Positions 8,503-17,424 of a stretch of DNA of 64,000 nucleotides are shown in pieces; position 1 is the first letter of the stretch, and every line of letters starts with the position of its first letter. A model generated the notes under the pieces. That model ran no database searches. It was not told the DNA's origin and saw nothing but the letters and a program-made list of their open reading frames with translations. The translations under genes and the position numbers were made by a program. The stretch is from an uncultured Paracoccaceae bacterium (GTDB lineage: Bacteria; Pseudomonadota; Alphaproteobacteria; Rhodobacterales; Rhodobacteraceae): the NCBI GenBank assembly GCA_947496605.1, contig CANMDF010000002.1, forward strand, positions 62,001-126,000, in the 5' to 3' direction.

Positions 8503-9885
8503 TTAGCCTTCCCAAAGTACCGTGTTTTCGTGGAATTGCGACCAGGCGAACCAAAACGCCTCATGGCTTCCAAGGTCTGACCCGTCGGCATCTACTGCCC
8601 GGATGCCACCCGCTTCGAGTTGTAAGCGCACGTTGTCATAGGCCACGGTCGCGCCTGCGCGTAAAGCCAGCAATGCAGTGCTCCGGCGGAAAGCGACAGG
8701 AACGCCTGATGCAGTGAATGCGCCGATCACGTCTTCATGGACGGGCAGGCGTGGGTCGACATCACCAACGGGAAAGATCGGCCCTGCTGCATCACGCCCA
8801 TTGCGGAAATCGAAATCACGGCCAAGCGCCAGCGCCTCGACAAGTACTGTAGTGTCAGGATGCGCTTCTTTCCACGTGCCCCAATCCGTTGTAATCACGG
8901 TCGCCTGTTGCAGCTGCAGACCGCGGTCCGCCAAAGGCCCGGTCACGGCTTTGCCGAGAAACGTGTCAAAAACCGAATAGGTGTTGATGTCATACATCAC
9001 TTTGTTGGACCGGATCAGCAGACCAGAGGTGCGCAGGATCGGGCGTTCAATGCCAGCAGGCAGCTGATCGGTGAAATAGGCCTGCGCCGCGCCGCACAAG
9101 GTGCAATATGGAATGCCCAGATCACGCCCGCCCAATGTGTCATTGACCATTTCGCGAACTTCCATGATCTGGCGGGGATAAGCACGGGATTCTCCGTTGA
9201 TCGTGATCCCAAAGACAATATCGTCATCCAACCACGTGGCATCTTCTGCGCTGACGACGGTAGGGTTATCGGCGGCAGGGATACAATTGCAGTTCTCGTC
9301 GGTCTGATTGTAAGGGCGGTCGTCAATCAGCACGCCCCCCCAAGACACCAGCCGCCAGTCAATGTCGCCGGGCACAAAGATGCGGTCCCAGCCTGGGACA
9401 AATTGAGTAAAGATAGCGCGTTTCGTGTCTAAATAGCCGGGGTAGGATGGGATATCCCATGCAATCAGATGATCCGTGATCACACCCCAGCGTTTTGGCG
9501 TGTCGATTTCGATATCCAGCAACTGGGCGGCGGCGCTTGCCAATGCGTTGTCAAACTCGGGTCGCCACGTAAAGCGCATCATGTCGCTGATGATCCACGC
9601 CAGTCGCGGGTCCCCGGATTCCGCGATTTCAAACAAAGCTGCTTCTTGATCACGTTCCCAGAGTGATTTTTCCAGACTGTCCACAAAGACGGTACGGACT
9701 GCCCTTTGCAGATCTTCGGAAATTGGGCCATCAGGCACCGCTGGCGGGTTTCCAAATTCGGCTATGACATAGTCGGGGAGTGAAGCTGCGTTTTGTGCCT
9801 GTGCTGGACCTGAGATGAGAAACGGCACTACGGCCACCAAAAGAGTGCGGAAAAGTAATGCGCTGCTTGCCAAAATTTGTACCAT
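8503..9885 (-). CDS. DUF3179 domain-containing exported protein
   Basis: 460 residues from the ATG at 9885. An in-frame extension to 9948 would put 21 charged residues in front of a good signal peptide (MVQILASSALLFRTLL... ending GPAQA), so the shorter start is preferred. The mature part matches the DUF3179 family in containing GITINGESRAYP, a Cys-rich PYCTLCGAA motif and a further NCNCIP segment. The Cys motif could bind a metal or form a disulphide. Location is predicted to be periplasmic. The function of the family is unknown and the neighbours do not help. Confidence 0.82.
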   Translation of the reverse strand: MVQILASSALLFRTLLVAVVPFLISGPAQAQNAASLPDYVIAEFGNPPAVPDGPISEDLQRAVRTVFVDSLEKSLWERDQEAALFEIAESGDPRLAWIISDMMRFTWRPEFDNALASAAAQLLDIEIDTPKRWGVITDHLIAWDIPSYPGYLDTKRAIFTQFVPGWDRIFVPGDIDWRLVSWGGVLIDDRPYNQTDENCNCIPAADNPTVVSAEDATWLDDDIVFGITINGESRAYPRQIMEVREMVNDTLGGRDLGIPYCTLCGAAQAYFTDQLPAGIERPILRTSGLLIRSNKVMYDINTYSVFDTFLGKAVTGPLADRGLQLQQATVITTDWGTWKEAHPDTTVLVEALALGRDFDFRNGRDAAGPIFPVGDVDPRLPVHEDVIGAFTASGVPVAFRRSTALLALRAGATVAYDNVRLQLEAGGIRAVDADGSDLGSHEAFWFAWSQFHENTVLWEG

Positions 9886-10084
9886 CAAAGACCTTTCAGA
9901 GGGTGCTGTCTGTCTGCGCGAAATCCGCGTTAGGGGACAGTTGCGCAAAATTACACTGCGTACGAGTCACATCAAATCATCATTCGGTGATGTCGCTGAA
10001 ATTGCACTCACTCACATTCCCGTCAGGTTGATTGCGTCAAGCCGTCGCATCGGTCACAAGTGCCTCAACTTTGGATGAGGCCCC

Positions 10085-10693
10085 ATGCTCGACCGTTTCG
10101 CACGTCAATTGATTGATCCGCCGTTGAACCAAATTGGTCACGGATTGGCATCGCGTGGCTTTAGCGCAGATGGCGTCACGCTGATGGGTTTGGGTCTTGG
10201 GCTGTTTGCGGCGGTTTTGATTGTATTCGGTCAGTTTGCGTTGGCGCTGATCCCGCTACTGGCGAGCCGCATTGCAGATGGTTTGGACGGGGCTGTTGCC
10301 CGTGCCACGCAGAAGACCGACTTTGGCGGTTATCTGGATATTGCCGCCGATTTTCTGTTCTACGGCGCGATCCCAATGGCCTTTGTGATCTATGATCCAG
10401 CCGTGAATGGGGCCGCTGGCGCATTCTTGTTGGCGTCGTTCTATTTCAACGGCACCAGCTTTCTGGGCTACGCGATCTTGGCCGAAAAACACGGTCATAA
10501 GACCGACGCGCAGGGCCAAAAGTCGCTCTACTATTCTAACGGGATTCTTGAAGGGACCGAGACCATCGTGTTCTTCGTAATTCTTTGCTTGCTGCCTGCC
10601 TACTTTTCCCCGCTGGCTTGGGTGTTTGGCACCCTATGCTTTGCGACCGCCACACTGCGGATTTATGCCGCCAAACAGATCTACAAGAACTAA
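10085..10693 (+). CDS. ynjF: CDP-alcohol phosphatidyltransferase family protein (YnjF-like)
   Basis: 202 residues with about six membrane helices. The CDP-alcohol active-site signature is present as DGLDGAVAR, then seven residues, then GGYLDIAAD. The Asp/Gly/Ala/Arg positions are intact, with a spacer one residue shorter than the common eight. From memory this resembles E. coli YnjF in sequence (MLDR start, EGTETI segment near residue 155). It lies 13 bp before the ynjB-like gene and heads a four-gene set in which all four are counterparts of E. coli ynj genes. The enzyme would make a phosphodiester lipid or related product from a CDP-alcohol; the substrate is unknown. Confidence 0.85.
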   Translation: MLDRFARQLIDPPLNQIGHGLASRGFSADGVTLMGLGLGLFAAVLIVFGQFALALIPLLASRIADGLDGAVARATQKTDFGGYLDIAADFLFYGAIPMAFVIYDPAVNGAAGAFLLASFYFNGTSFLGYAILAEKHGHKTDAQGQKSLYYSNGILEGTETIVFFVILCLLPAYFSPLAWVFGTLCFATATLRIYAAKQIYKN

Positions 10694-10706
10694 AAGGACC
10701 ACATAT

Positions 10707-11906
10707 ATGAAACATCTTGCCGTATTGGCCGCATTGCTGGCCCCTGTGCCTGCCTTGGCCGACATTGATCCCGCTAACTGGGACGCCGTCACAGCCGAGG
10801 CAGAAGGCCAGACCGTTTACTGGAACGCATGGGGTGGATCGACCACGACAAACGATTTCCTCGCATGGGTCGGCAGCCGCGTGATGGAAGATTATGGTGT
10901 TGTGCTTGAACATGTGAAGCTCACCGATACCGCCGATGCAGTCACCCGTGTGCTGTCTGAAAAGCAGGCTGGCGAAGATGACGATGGTGCGATCGATATG
11001 ATCTGGATCAACGGCGCAAACTTTGCCGCGATGAAAGAGGCCGATCTGCTGTTTGGCCCCTATGCCGAGCAGTTGCCCAATTGGGCTGTTGTCGATGCCG
11101 AAGGCAAAACGGTGCAGACTGACTTTACTGTCCCCACCGACGGCTTTGAAAGCCCGTGGGCGATGGCACAGGTTGTCTTTGTCCATGACACTGCTGACAT
11201 GCCCGATCGTTTGGGTTCTATGCAGGCCCTGCTGGAATGGACCCAAGCCAACCCCGGTCGCTTTAGCTATCCGCAGCCGCCTGATTTCTTAGGCACGACC
11301 TTTCTGAAACAGGTACTGGTGGATATCCTGCCTGATCCGTCTGTGCTGGCCGATCCTGCAACAGACGCGAACTATGATGCGGTTACCGCCCCCCTTTGGG
11401 CCTACCTTGATGAACTGACGCCCAACCTCTGGCGCGAAGGCAAGGCGTATCCGCCGACTGGCACTGCGATGTTCCCACTGATTGCGGATGGTGAGTTGGA
11501 CCTATCGATCTCATTCAGCCCCGGTGCCGCCTCAACCGCGATTGCCAACAATGAATTGCCGCCATCAGTGCGCACATTCGTGTTGGACAAGGGCACGATC
11601 GGCAACGCGTCCTTCGTGGCAATCCCTTACAACTCTGGCTCCAAGGCGGGTGCTATGGTTGTTGCCAATTTTCTGATGTCGCCCGAAGCACAGGCCCGTG
11701 CACAAGACCCCGCGATTTTGGGCTATGGTACTGTGTTGAACATGGATGCACTGTCTGACGATGACCGCGCCTTGTTTGACGCGCTTGAGCTGGGTGTCGC
11801 GACCCTGTCCCCTGCCGAACTGGGCACTGTGCAGGCCGAACCACACCCAAGCTGGGCCACACGTATCGCGGATGATTGGATGACGCGCTACGGTGTTTCC
11901 GAGTAA
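10707..11906 (+). CDS. ynjB: ABC transporter substrate-binding protein (YnjB-like)
   Basis: 399 residues from the ATG at 10707, which has an AAAGGACC ribosome site and a signal peptide (MKHLAVLAALLAPVPALA). The mature protein matches the YnjB group: QTVYWNAWGGS near the N terminus, IDMIWINGANFAAMK, and PQPPDFLGTTFLKQ in the middle. It is a periplasmic ligand binder for the permease and ATPase encoded downstream. The natural ligand of Ynj transporters is not established to my knowledge. An in-frame upstream start at 10626 would overlap the previous gene and lose the signal peptide, so it is rejected. Confidence 0.9.
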   Translation: MKHLAVLAALLAPVPALADIDPANWDAVTAEAEGQTVYWNAWGGSTTTNDFLAWVGSRVMEDYGVVLEHVKLTDTADAVTRVLSEKQAGEDDDGAIDMIWINGANFAAMKEADLLFGPYAEQLPNWAVVDAEGKTVQTDFTVPTDGFESPWAMAQVVFVHDTADMPDRLGSMQALLEWTQANPGRFSYPQPPDFLGTTFLKQVLVDILPDPSVLADPATDANYDAVTAPLWAYLDELTPNLWREGKAYPPTGTAMFPLIADGELDLSISFSPGAASTAIANNELPPSVRTFVLDKGTIGNASFVAIPYNSGSKAGAMVVANFLMSPEAQARAQDPAILGYGTVLNMDALSDDDRALFDALELGVATLSPAELGTVQAEPHPSWATRIADDWMTRYGVSE

Positions 11907-11923
11907 GCCTGACATCGTGCTGA

Positions 11924-11950
11924 CCCGTCCCGGGTTCTGCCCGGGATGGG
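11924..11950 (+). promoter_or_regulatory. Intercistronic hairpin between ynjB and ynjC
   Basis: Arms 11924-11934 and 11940-11950 pair over 11 bp (one G-T) around a 5-nt loop, TTCTG. The right arm includes the first possible ATG of the permease gene (11946), so that start would be hidden and the ATG at 11958 is preferred. Such hairpins after a binding-protein gene commonly stabilise the upstream message or reduce downstream expression, which fits the need for more binding protein than permease. Confidence 0.65.
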
Positions 11951-11957
11951 ACCGAAT

Positions 11958-13652
11958 ATGAACCGCCGCCGCTTTCTTCCGATTTTGCCAATCCTGACAT
12001 TGCTTGCGATGTTGGGTCCGGTTGTGGCTGGCCTTTGGGGGACGTTGTTGCCCGCGTTCGGGCATCTGCCCGCGGCGGGTTTGACGGGGCCATCACTGGA
12101 CCCGTTCCGCGATTTGTTCGATTGGGCAGGCTTGCCACGGGCGATGTTTCTGTCGATCTCAACCGGGTTATTGGCCACATCAATATCGCTGGCTATCGTG
12201 ATGCTGATCACGGCGGGGTGGTCCGGCACTAAACCGTTCCGCGCGTTAGAGCGGTTGTTGTCGCCTTTGTTGTCGGTGCCCCATGCCGCCGCCGCCTTTG
12301 GTTTGGCCTTCTTGATTGCCCCCTCTGGTTGGGTGTCACGCTTGTTGTCGCCGGTCGTGACAGGCTGGGACCGTCCACCTGACCTATTGATTGTTCAAGA
12401 CACATGGGGCCTGACGATGACCGCGGGTCTGATCGTCAAAGAAGTCCCATTCCTGTTGCTCATCACCCTCGCGGCCCTCGGTCAAGCCGATGCGCAGCGC
12501 AGCGTCGCGATATCTCAGGCGTTGGGGTATGGCCGCGTTACCGGGTGGCTCAAAACAGTTTTCCCACGCGTCTACGCACAAATCAGACCGCCAATCTATG
12601 TGGTCTTGGCCTATTCGATGTCCGTCGTGGATGTTGCCGTGATCCTTGGGCCGAACACGCCGCCATCGCTGTCGGTACAGATCGTCAAATGGATGTCCGA
12701 CCCTGATCTTGCGATGCGCTTGGAAGGGGCTGCAGGGGCGCTGTTGCAACTGGGCTTGGTCATCGGCGCATTGGTCTTTTGGCGGTTCGGAGAATTCGCT
12801 ATTGGCCGCTTGGGTGCGCGTTGGATCGCCTCTGGTGCGCGTGGCAAACTTGACGGTGTCGTGGCCGTGGGCGCTTTGGCGGCTGGCACGATTTGCGCGT
12901 TGAGTGTTTTGCTTGGCCTTGTCGTGCTGACCATCTGGTCCTTCGCTGGGTTCTGGGGGTTTCCTGATGCATTTCCCGACGCCTTTACATGGCGCAATTG
13001 GATGCGCTTTGGCCCCGGCACGTTAGAGGCGCTGGGCGAAACGGCTTTGATCGCGATTACCGTCGCCTTAGTGGCACTGATCCTGACGATTGGGTGTCTA
13101 GAGGCAGAGTACCGCTTTGGCCTGTCGTTCAGCCAACGCGCGGTGTGGTTGCTTTATTTGCCGTTGCTGATCCCGCAAACAGCGTTCCTACCCGGCCTGC
13201 AAACTCTGATGCTCAGCCTTGGTGCTGATGTTGGGCGCATTCCTGTGATGCTGGCCCATTTGGTGTTCGTGCTGCCTTACGTATTTCTGTCACTGGCCGA
13301 TCCGTTTCGCGCATGGGACAGCCGGATGGGGACGATTGCGGCGGCTTTGCGGGCCAGTCCGAATGGCGTGTTGTGGCGCGTGCGGTTGCCGATGCTGTTG
13401 CGCCCTATCCTGACCGCTTTGGCGGTTGGGTTGGCTGTGTCGGTCGGGCAATACCTTGCGACGCTGCTGATTGGCGGGGGCCGCGTGGCGACCTTGACGA
13501 CCGAGGCTGTCGCACTGGCTTCTGGCGGTGACCGCAGGGCGATTGGGGTTTACGGATTGATGCAAACCGGGGCGGCGTTGGTGCCATTTGCGCTGGCTTT
13601 GCTGATCCCCGCAGTGGTCTGGCGAAACAGAAAAGGGTTACGACATGGATAA
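11958..13652 (+). CDS. ynjC: ABC transporter permease, two-domain (YnjC-like)
   Basis: About 564 residues with some 12 membrane helices in two halves, each carrying a binding-protein-dependent transport loop (EAA-like: ISQALGYGRVTGWLKTVFPR near residue 190, and AAALRASPNGVLWRVRLP near 460). This is a fused permease of the thiamine/iron/spermidine importer class and the YnjC counterpart. It sits between the binding protein and ATPase genes, and its last codons overlap the ATPase gene by 8 bp. The ATG at 11946 is also in frame but lies inside a strong hairpin. Confidence 0.88.
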   Translation: MNRRRFLPILPILTLLAMLGPVVAGLWGTLLPAFGHLPAAGLTGPSLDPFRDLFDWAGLPRAMFLSISTGLLATSISLAIVMLITAGWSGTKPFRALERLLSPLLSVPHAAAAFGLAFLIAPSGWVSRLLSPVVTGWDRPPDLLIVQDTWGLTMTAGLIVKEVPFLLLITLAALGQADAQRSVAISQALGYGRVTGWLKTVFPRVYAQIRPPIYVVLAYSMSVVDVAVILGPNTPPSLSVQIVKWMSDPDLAMRLEGAAGALLQLGLVIGALVFWRFGEFAIGRLGARWIASGARGKLDGVVAVGALAAGTICALSVLLGLVVLTIWSFAGFWGFPDAFPDAFTWRNWMRFGPGTLEALGETALIAITVALVALILTIGCLEAEYRFGLSFSQRAVWLLYLPLLIPQTAFLPGLQTLMLSLGADVGRIPVMLAHLVFVLPYVFLSLADPFRAWDSRMGTIAAALRASPNGVLWRVRLPMLLRPILTALAVGLAVSVGQYLATLLIGGGRVATLTTEAVALASGGDRRAIGVYGLMQTGAALVPFALALLIPAVVWRNRKGLRHG

Positions 13653-14280
13653 GGGATTGGCGCTGCGCGATGTGACGATCACGAAAGGCGGCGTGCCGCT
13701 ATTGTCGGTGAACCACGACATCGCACCGGGCGAGGTACTGACGGTCATGGGGCCGTCTGGGGTGGGAAAATCCACGTTGCTGGCGTTTATCACAGGCACG
13801 CTTGCACCCGACTTCACGGCCACGGGCGAGGTTTGGTTGGATGGCGACAACATCACCCATGCAGCCCCGCATCAGCGACGGGTGGGCATCTTGTTTCAAG
13901 ATGACCTGCTGTTCCCGCATTTGTCCGTCGGGGCTAATCTGGCGTTCGGATTGCAGCCGGGTGGGTCTGCGACAGAGCGCAAAGCAAAGATTGAAGAAGC
14001 ATTGAATGAAGTCGGGCTGGGTGGTTTCGCAGACCGTGATCCGGCCACGCTGTCAGGCGGGCAAAAAGCGCGGGTGGCGCTGATGCGGATGCTGCTGTCA
14101 GAGCCCTGTGGGTTGCTGCTGGACGAACCTTTCTCGCGGCTGGATGCAGCGCTACGGGCACAAGTGCGGGATATGGTGTTTGACCGGGCGCGCGCACGGC
14201 AATTGCCGGTGCTGATGGTGACGCATGATGCGGATGATGCGCAGGCGGCAGGTGAGGTGATTGTGACGTTGGGTGGGTGA
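13645..14280 (+). CDS. ynjD: ABC transporter ATP-binding protein (YnjD-like)
   Basis: 211 residues, compact for an ABC ATPase. Walker A is GPSGVGKST (residues 36-44), Q-loop near FQDDLLF (84-90), signature LSGGQ (136-140), Walker B LLLDEPFS (157-164) and the switch His in MVTHDADDA. It overlaps the permease gene by 8 bp and completes the importer. The gene ends 13 bp before an AT-richer SUFU-domain gene that looks unrelated. Confidence 0.9.
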   Translation: MDKGLALRDVTITKGGVPLLSVNHDIAPGEVLTVMGPSGVGKSTLLAFITGTLAPDFTATGEVWLDGDNITHAAPHQRRVGILFQDDLLFPHLSVGANLAFGLQPGGSATERKAKIEEALNEVGLGGFADRDPATLSGGQKARVALMRMLLSEPCGLLLDEPFSRLDAALRAQVRDMVFDRARARQLPVLMVTHDADDAQAAGEVIVTLGG

Positions 14281-14293
14281 GTGAAGGGTTGGT

Positions 14294-14950
14294 ATGCGGG
14301 ACGAAGCTGTCGTTCGAACACAATTCACTACTTGTGAACTTTCATGTAATTGGAAAGCCAAAACAAATTGTGGGGCCGTAGAAGTGTTGGGAAGAATATT
14401 TCGCAGAAAACCGCAGATCGAACAAATCGATGTTACTCGGGCATTGGCTAAACGTTTTGGAGAAATGGATGAAGTGATCGGGCACGCATCCGTCCCCTTA
14501 TCTCTTGGTGGTTCGGCAGACGTAGCGTGGTTCAGAAACGGTTCAGAACAAGTGGTTTGCACGACAACCGATTTGGCAACTAACGGATCGCAGCTGCGAA
14601 ACACGCAAGGCAATTATGAGCTAGTAATTATTACGGAAAACAAGGATGAATTTGCCGCAAATCTCATTTCCCAACTGGCTCCATACACTTTCGAAGCTGT
14701 TTTGGGAACTGGGCAAACAATGGATATCGGCGAGGCAACACCTGAAGAAAGCACGCTCTCCGCACTGTACTTTGAAGCTCTAGAGCCCTTAAAAATACAC
14801 GGCCATCAGATCGGACTTTTGCTGTGTTTTGGAATTACAGAGTCAGAGCTTAGTCACTACCTATCAGGAGATGAATCCAACCTGATACAGTCTCTCGAAG
14901 AAAAAGGCATTTTTCCGTTAACTTCTTGGGAAAGACCTTCATTGTTCTGA
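14294..14950 (+). CDS. Suppressor-of-fused (SUFU) domain protein, probable
   Basis: 218 residues. The C-terminal 120 residues follow the pattern of bacterial SUFU-domain proteins: NYELVIITE near residue 110, a long helix with AALYFEALEP-like spacing, the strand IGLLLCFGITESEL and an end with WERPS. In bacteria this domain is common among immunity proteins of contact-dependent and polymorphic toxins, so an orphan immunity role is possible. Base use is visibly more AT-rich than in the flanking genes, which suggests transfer. The start is uncertain: the first 30 residues are atypical and GTG/TTG codons near 14384 could be used. No toxin gene was seen beside it. Confidence 0.6.
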   Translation: MRDEAVVRTQFTTCELSCNWKAKTNCGAVEVLGRIFRRKPQIEQIDVTRALAKRFGEMDEVIGHASVPLSLGGSADVAWFRNGSEQVVCTTTDLATNGSQLRNTQGNYELVIITENKDEFAANLISQLAPYTFEAVLGTGQTMDIGEATPEESTLSALYFEALEPLKIHGHQIGLLLCFGITESELSHYLSGDESNLIQSLEEKGIFPLTSWERPSLF

Positions 14951-14995
14951 GTGATTTCAAGAGCGAGAATTGTCGACTTGGGCCAAAGCTAACCC

Positions 14996-16006
14996 TTATC
15001 CCTGCCACCCCCTCCGTCTCGGCACCCTGAGCGCGAGCATTGGTTTGATCAGCGGCGAGCGAAACCTGTTCAGATCCAGCGCCTCATGCACCCCTGTCAC
15101 CACTTCTCCATCGATCTGCGTTTGCACCGCAGACCGTGAATAGAACGGCGCGTCCAGCATATTCAGCACTTGTTTTGGCATCACACCTGGATCAGCGCGG
15201 GTTTCGCGCATGACTTGCCAGAGGGACCGCTTGAAACGGGTCCGGGGTGGCGCGTCGACGGTCTTGGCGTTGCCCTCGCCGTCGAATGCGATTGCGGTGT
15301 CCAGTGTTGTGCCGTCCCGCCGCACCGCGTCGTAGATGCAGGTCGCCCCCGCCTTCGTGGGGTAGCGGCCCCATGTCCAGAAACTAAAGTCTTCTTCCAG
15401 CGACCGTGTCCCAAAGTTGCTGTCGAAATAGCCGTGGCCTGACCATTGCCAGCCTTTCGCTTCAAGATCGACTTTGATGTCGGATGAGGGTGCGAAAGGT
15501 CGCCAAATATGTGCGCCGTCGGGGGTGAGGGGCAGCTCCACATTTGTCATCGCGTGGGGAGTGATTGTGATTTGGCCCTTCACGCGGCTGATGATCGGCG
15601 GGCCGCTGATTTCATTGATGTCGATGACCAGCTCTTTGCCATTCCAATGCATTGAGGAAGGGCCGACTTGGAATGTATCGGGTGTCGTATGCAATGCCGC
15701 CCGCCCTCGGTCTGTCATCGTAAAGCGTCCGCCGGGGCCATAGGTCGCGACGTTGATGCAGCAGTGGTTGGCGGGGTCTTTGCGTCCTGACCACGCATAC
15801 CACGGTGAAAACACCGATCCGATAAACCCTATGACAGAGACCGCTTTCGTTCCGCAGTCGCTGATCCCGTCAACATACCACCAGGCGTAGCCGTTGGGCG
15901 GGACGTCAAGGTCGAAGCATGGTCCGTCATGATCGCCGCGGCCGCGTGCGACCCTGAGAGCGTCGCCATCGGCACCCCCGCCCCCGGATGTGCCCCGCCC
16001 CCGCAC
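14996..16006 (-). CDS. crtC: Carotenoid 1,2-hydratase CrtC
   Basis: Adds water to the psi end group of neurosporene/lycopene derivatives in the spheroidene pathway. Recognised by GYAWWYVDGISD, then VIGFIGSVFSPWYAW, the double Cys NHCCINVATYGP, and MHWNGKELVIDI. The frame stays open upstream to 16210, but that part is the mirror of crtD coding sequence. No ATG lies between; the GTG at 16004-16006 is the best candidate and gives 336 residues. This makes crtC overlap the 3' end of crtD by 178 bp in another frame, so it should be translated as part of the crtDC message. The exact start is not certain. Confidence 0.88.
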   Translation of the reverse strand: MRGRGTSGGGGADGDALRVARGRGDHDGPCFDLDVPPNGYAWWYVDGISDCGTKAVSVIGFIGSVFSPWYAWSGRKDPANHCCINVATYGPGGRFTMTDRGRAALHTTPDTFQVGPSSMHWNGKELVIDINEISGPPIISRVKGQITITPHAMTNVELPLTPDGAHIWRPFAPSSDIKVDLEAKGWQWSGHGYFDSNFGTRSLEEDFSFWTWGRYPTKAGATCIYDAVRRDGTTLDTAIAFDGEGNAKTVDAPPRTRFKRSLWQVMRETRADPGVMPKQVLNMLDAPFYSRSAVQTQIDGEVVTGVHEALDLNRFRSPLIKPMLALRVPRRRGWQG

Positions 16007-17382
16007 AGGTACAATCCCGGTACTTTTGTCCGCGCCGTCGGGCGTTTGAATGCCGCCGTCAGGCCATGCGGGCTCCGCCCGTAAAGGGAACCGAGGCTCG
16101 CGGGAAACAGAGTGTCGAACCCCTGCGGTGTGGTCAGTGTGTCCGGCCCCGGTATTGGGCTGAACGTCAGACCGAAGTCCCGGAACCGTTTGAAAATCTG
16201 TGTCTGACATGGGGATTTTTCCTTTGCAGGGTCGCGTGGCACGGGTGGGCCGTTCATGATGATCTCAAACCGTTGCAGGCCGTCTGTGCGGGCGTGTCCG
16301 TGGTCTTGTGCGCACAGATAGAGGGTTGCATCGGTGGGCATTTCACCCTTGGCGAGCGCTTTGAATTCCGCTTTCGGGTCGTGTCCGAAAAAGACCGTGT
16401 GATGGGCCAGATCAACGCCGTCGGGAATGGCGGCGAAGGCATGGACAAAGGCCGATAGGCTGCGTGGTTCGGTGTGTTGTTTGTGAACGGCCTCTTGTGC
16501 CGCTTCACCCAGTAATGTGGTTTCTAAGGCGCGTGGGTCGCCGTTGAACAACACCATATCGGCAGGGAAATGACCGTCTACTGTCTGCACCCCGGTGATC
16601 CGCCCGTTTTGCTTGGTGATCCGTGTGGCGGGGGTGTTGTAATGGAAGGTCGCGCCCCGTGCTTGGGCCAGTTTCGCGATTGTACCTGCCAGTTGGTGCA
16701 TCCCGCCTTGCACTGACCAAACGCCTTGCGCTTCGGCTTGCCAGATCAACGACAAGATTGCAGGAGATGCGTAGGGTGATCCGCCCACATAAGTCGCATA
16801 GCGCCCGAAAAGCTGCGCCAGTCTTGGGTCGCTGAAGGATTGTTTGAGCAATCCAGCGAGCGTTCGGTGTGGGGCCATGTCAGGGATCAGGCTGGGCTGG
16901 CTGAGCACTGTTTTCGTAACCGCCAGTTGGTTCGGTTCTGGCGTGCGCATCATGGGCGCATCGAATGCGTCGAACAGGCGTTTGGCGCGGGCCGAGAAAG
17001 CCTCGAATTCGTGACCCGCTTTGGTGCCAAAGGCTGCAATGACATTCGTCAGGCTTTTGGCGGGGTCCGCATCCAGATCAAGCGATGCGCCGTCATCCCA
17101 ATAGTGCCGCGCCAGCGTGGTGAGCGGTTGGAGCGTGAGGTGATCATCAAGGCTCTCACCCACATCGTTGAACAAATCCTCGAAGACTGTGCGCATGGTC
17201 AACACCGTGGGCCCTGCATCTACCGGCCCTGCATCGGACGGAACCGTGCGCATTTTGCCACCCGGTGCGCCGTGCATATCCAGCACTGTCACATCACAGC
17301 CTTGATGGCTTAGCCGCAGGGCCGCTGCCAATCCGCCGATCCCAGCGCCAATCACAACGATTTTGGGTGTCTCGGCTTTCAT
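15829..17382 (-). CDS. crtD: 1-hydroxycarotenoid 3,4-desaturase CrtD
   Basis: 517-residue FAD-dependent carotenoid desaturase of the phytoene-desaturase family (methoxyneurosporene dehydrogenase in purple bacteria). The dinucleotide-binding motif is VIGAGIGGLAAALRLSHQG near the N terminus and the C-terminal FAD motif is LYLCGGGAHPGAGVP. The C terminus is about 30 residues longer than usual and these extra codons are where crtC starts in another frame. The gene is divergent from crtE; a tandem pair of PpsR sites in the 84-bp gap begins 17 bp upstream of its ATG. Confidence 0.93.
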   Translation of the reverse strand: MKAETPKIVVIGAGIGGLAAALRLSHQGCDVTVLDMHGAPGGKMRTVPSDAGPVDAGPTVLTMRTVFEDLFNDVGESLDDHLTLQPLTTLARHYWDDGASLDLDADPAKSLTNVIAAFGTKAGHEFEAFSARAKRLFDAFDAPMMRTPEPNQLAVTKTVLSQPSLIPDMAPHRTLAGLLKQSFSDPRLAQLFGRYATYVGGSPYASPAILSLIWQAEAQGVWSVQGGMHQLAGTIAKLAQARGATFHYNTPATRITKQNGRITGVQTVDGHFPADMVLFNGDPRALETTLLGEAAQEAVHKQHTEPRSLSAFVHAFAAIPDGVDLAHHTVFFGHDPKAEFKALAKGEMPTDATLYLCAQDHGHARTDGLQRFEIIMNGPPVPRDPAKEKSPCQTQIFKRFRDFGLTFSPIPGPDTLTTPQGFDTLFPASLGSLYGRSPHGLTAAFKRPTARTKVPGLYLCGGGAHPGAGVPMATLSGSHAAAAIMTDHASTLTSRPTATPGGMLTGSATAERKRSLS

Positions 17383-17398
17383 CGAACCCTGAGTCTTT

Positions 17399-17416
17399 TG
17401 TTACGATTGATTTACA
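17399..17416. promoter_or_regulatory. PpsR/CrtJ operator 1a (crtD-crtE)
   Basis: TGT-N12-ACA palindrome, the known PpsR/CrtJ recognition sequence, in the gap between divergent crtD and crtE. It is paired with operator 1b after an 8-bp spacer. Tandem sites with this spacing are known to be bound cooperatively by PpsR/CrtJ to repress pigment genes under oxygen. Confidence 0.85.
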
Positions 17417-17424
17417 TTGACATA

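Noticed and set aside
10694..10706. Thiamine riboswitch before the thiamine-like ABC importer
   Set aside because: Only 13 bp separate ynjF and ynjB, and no THI-box pattern was seen upstream of ynjF.
16007..16210. Longer crtC starting at the ATG at 16210
   Set aside because: The extra residues are out-of-frame crtD sequence with no resemblance to CrtC.
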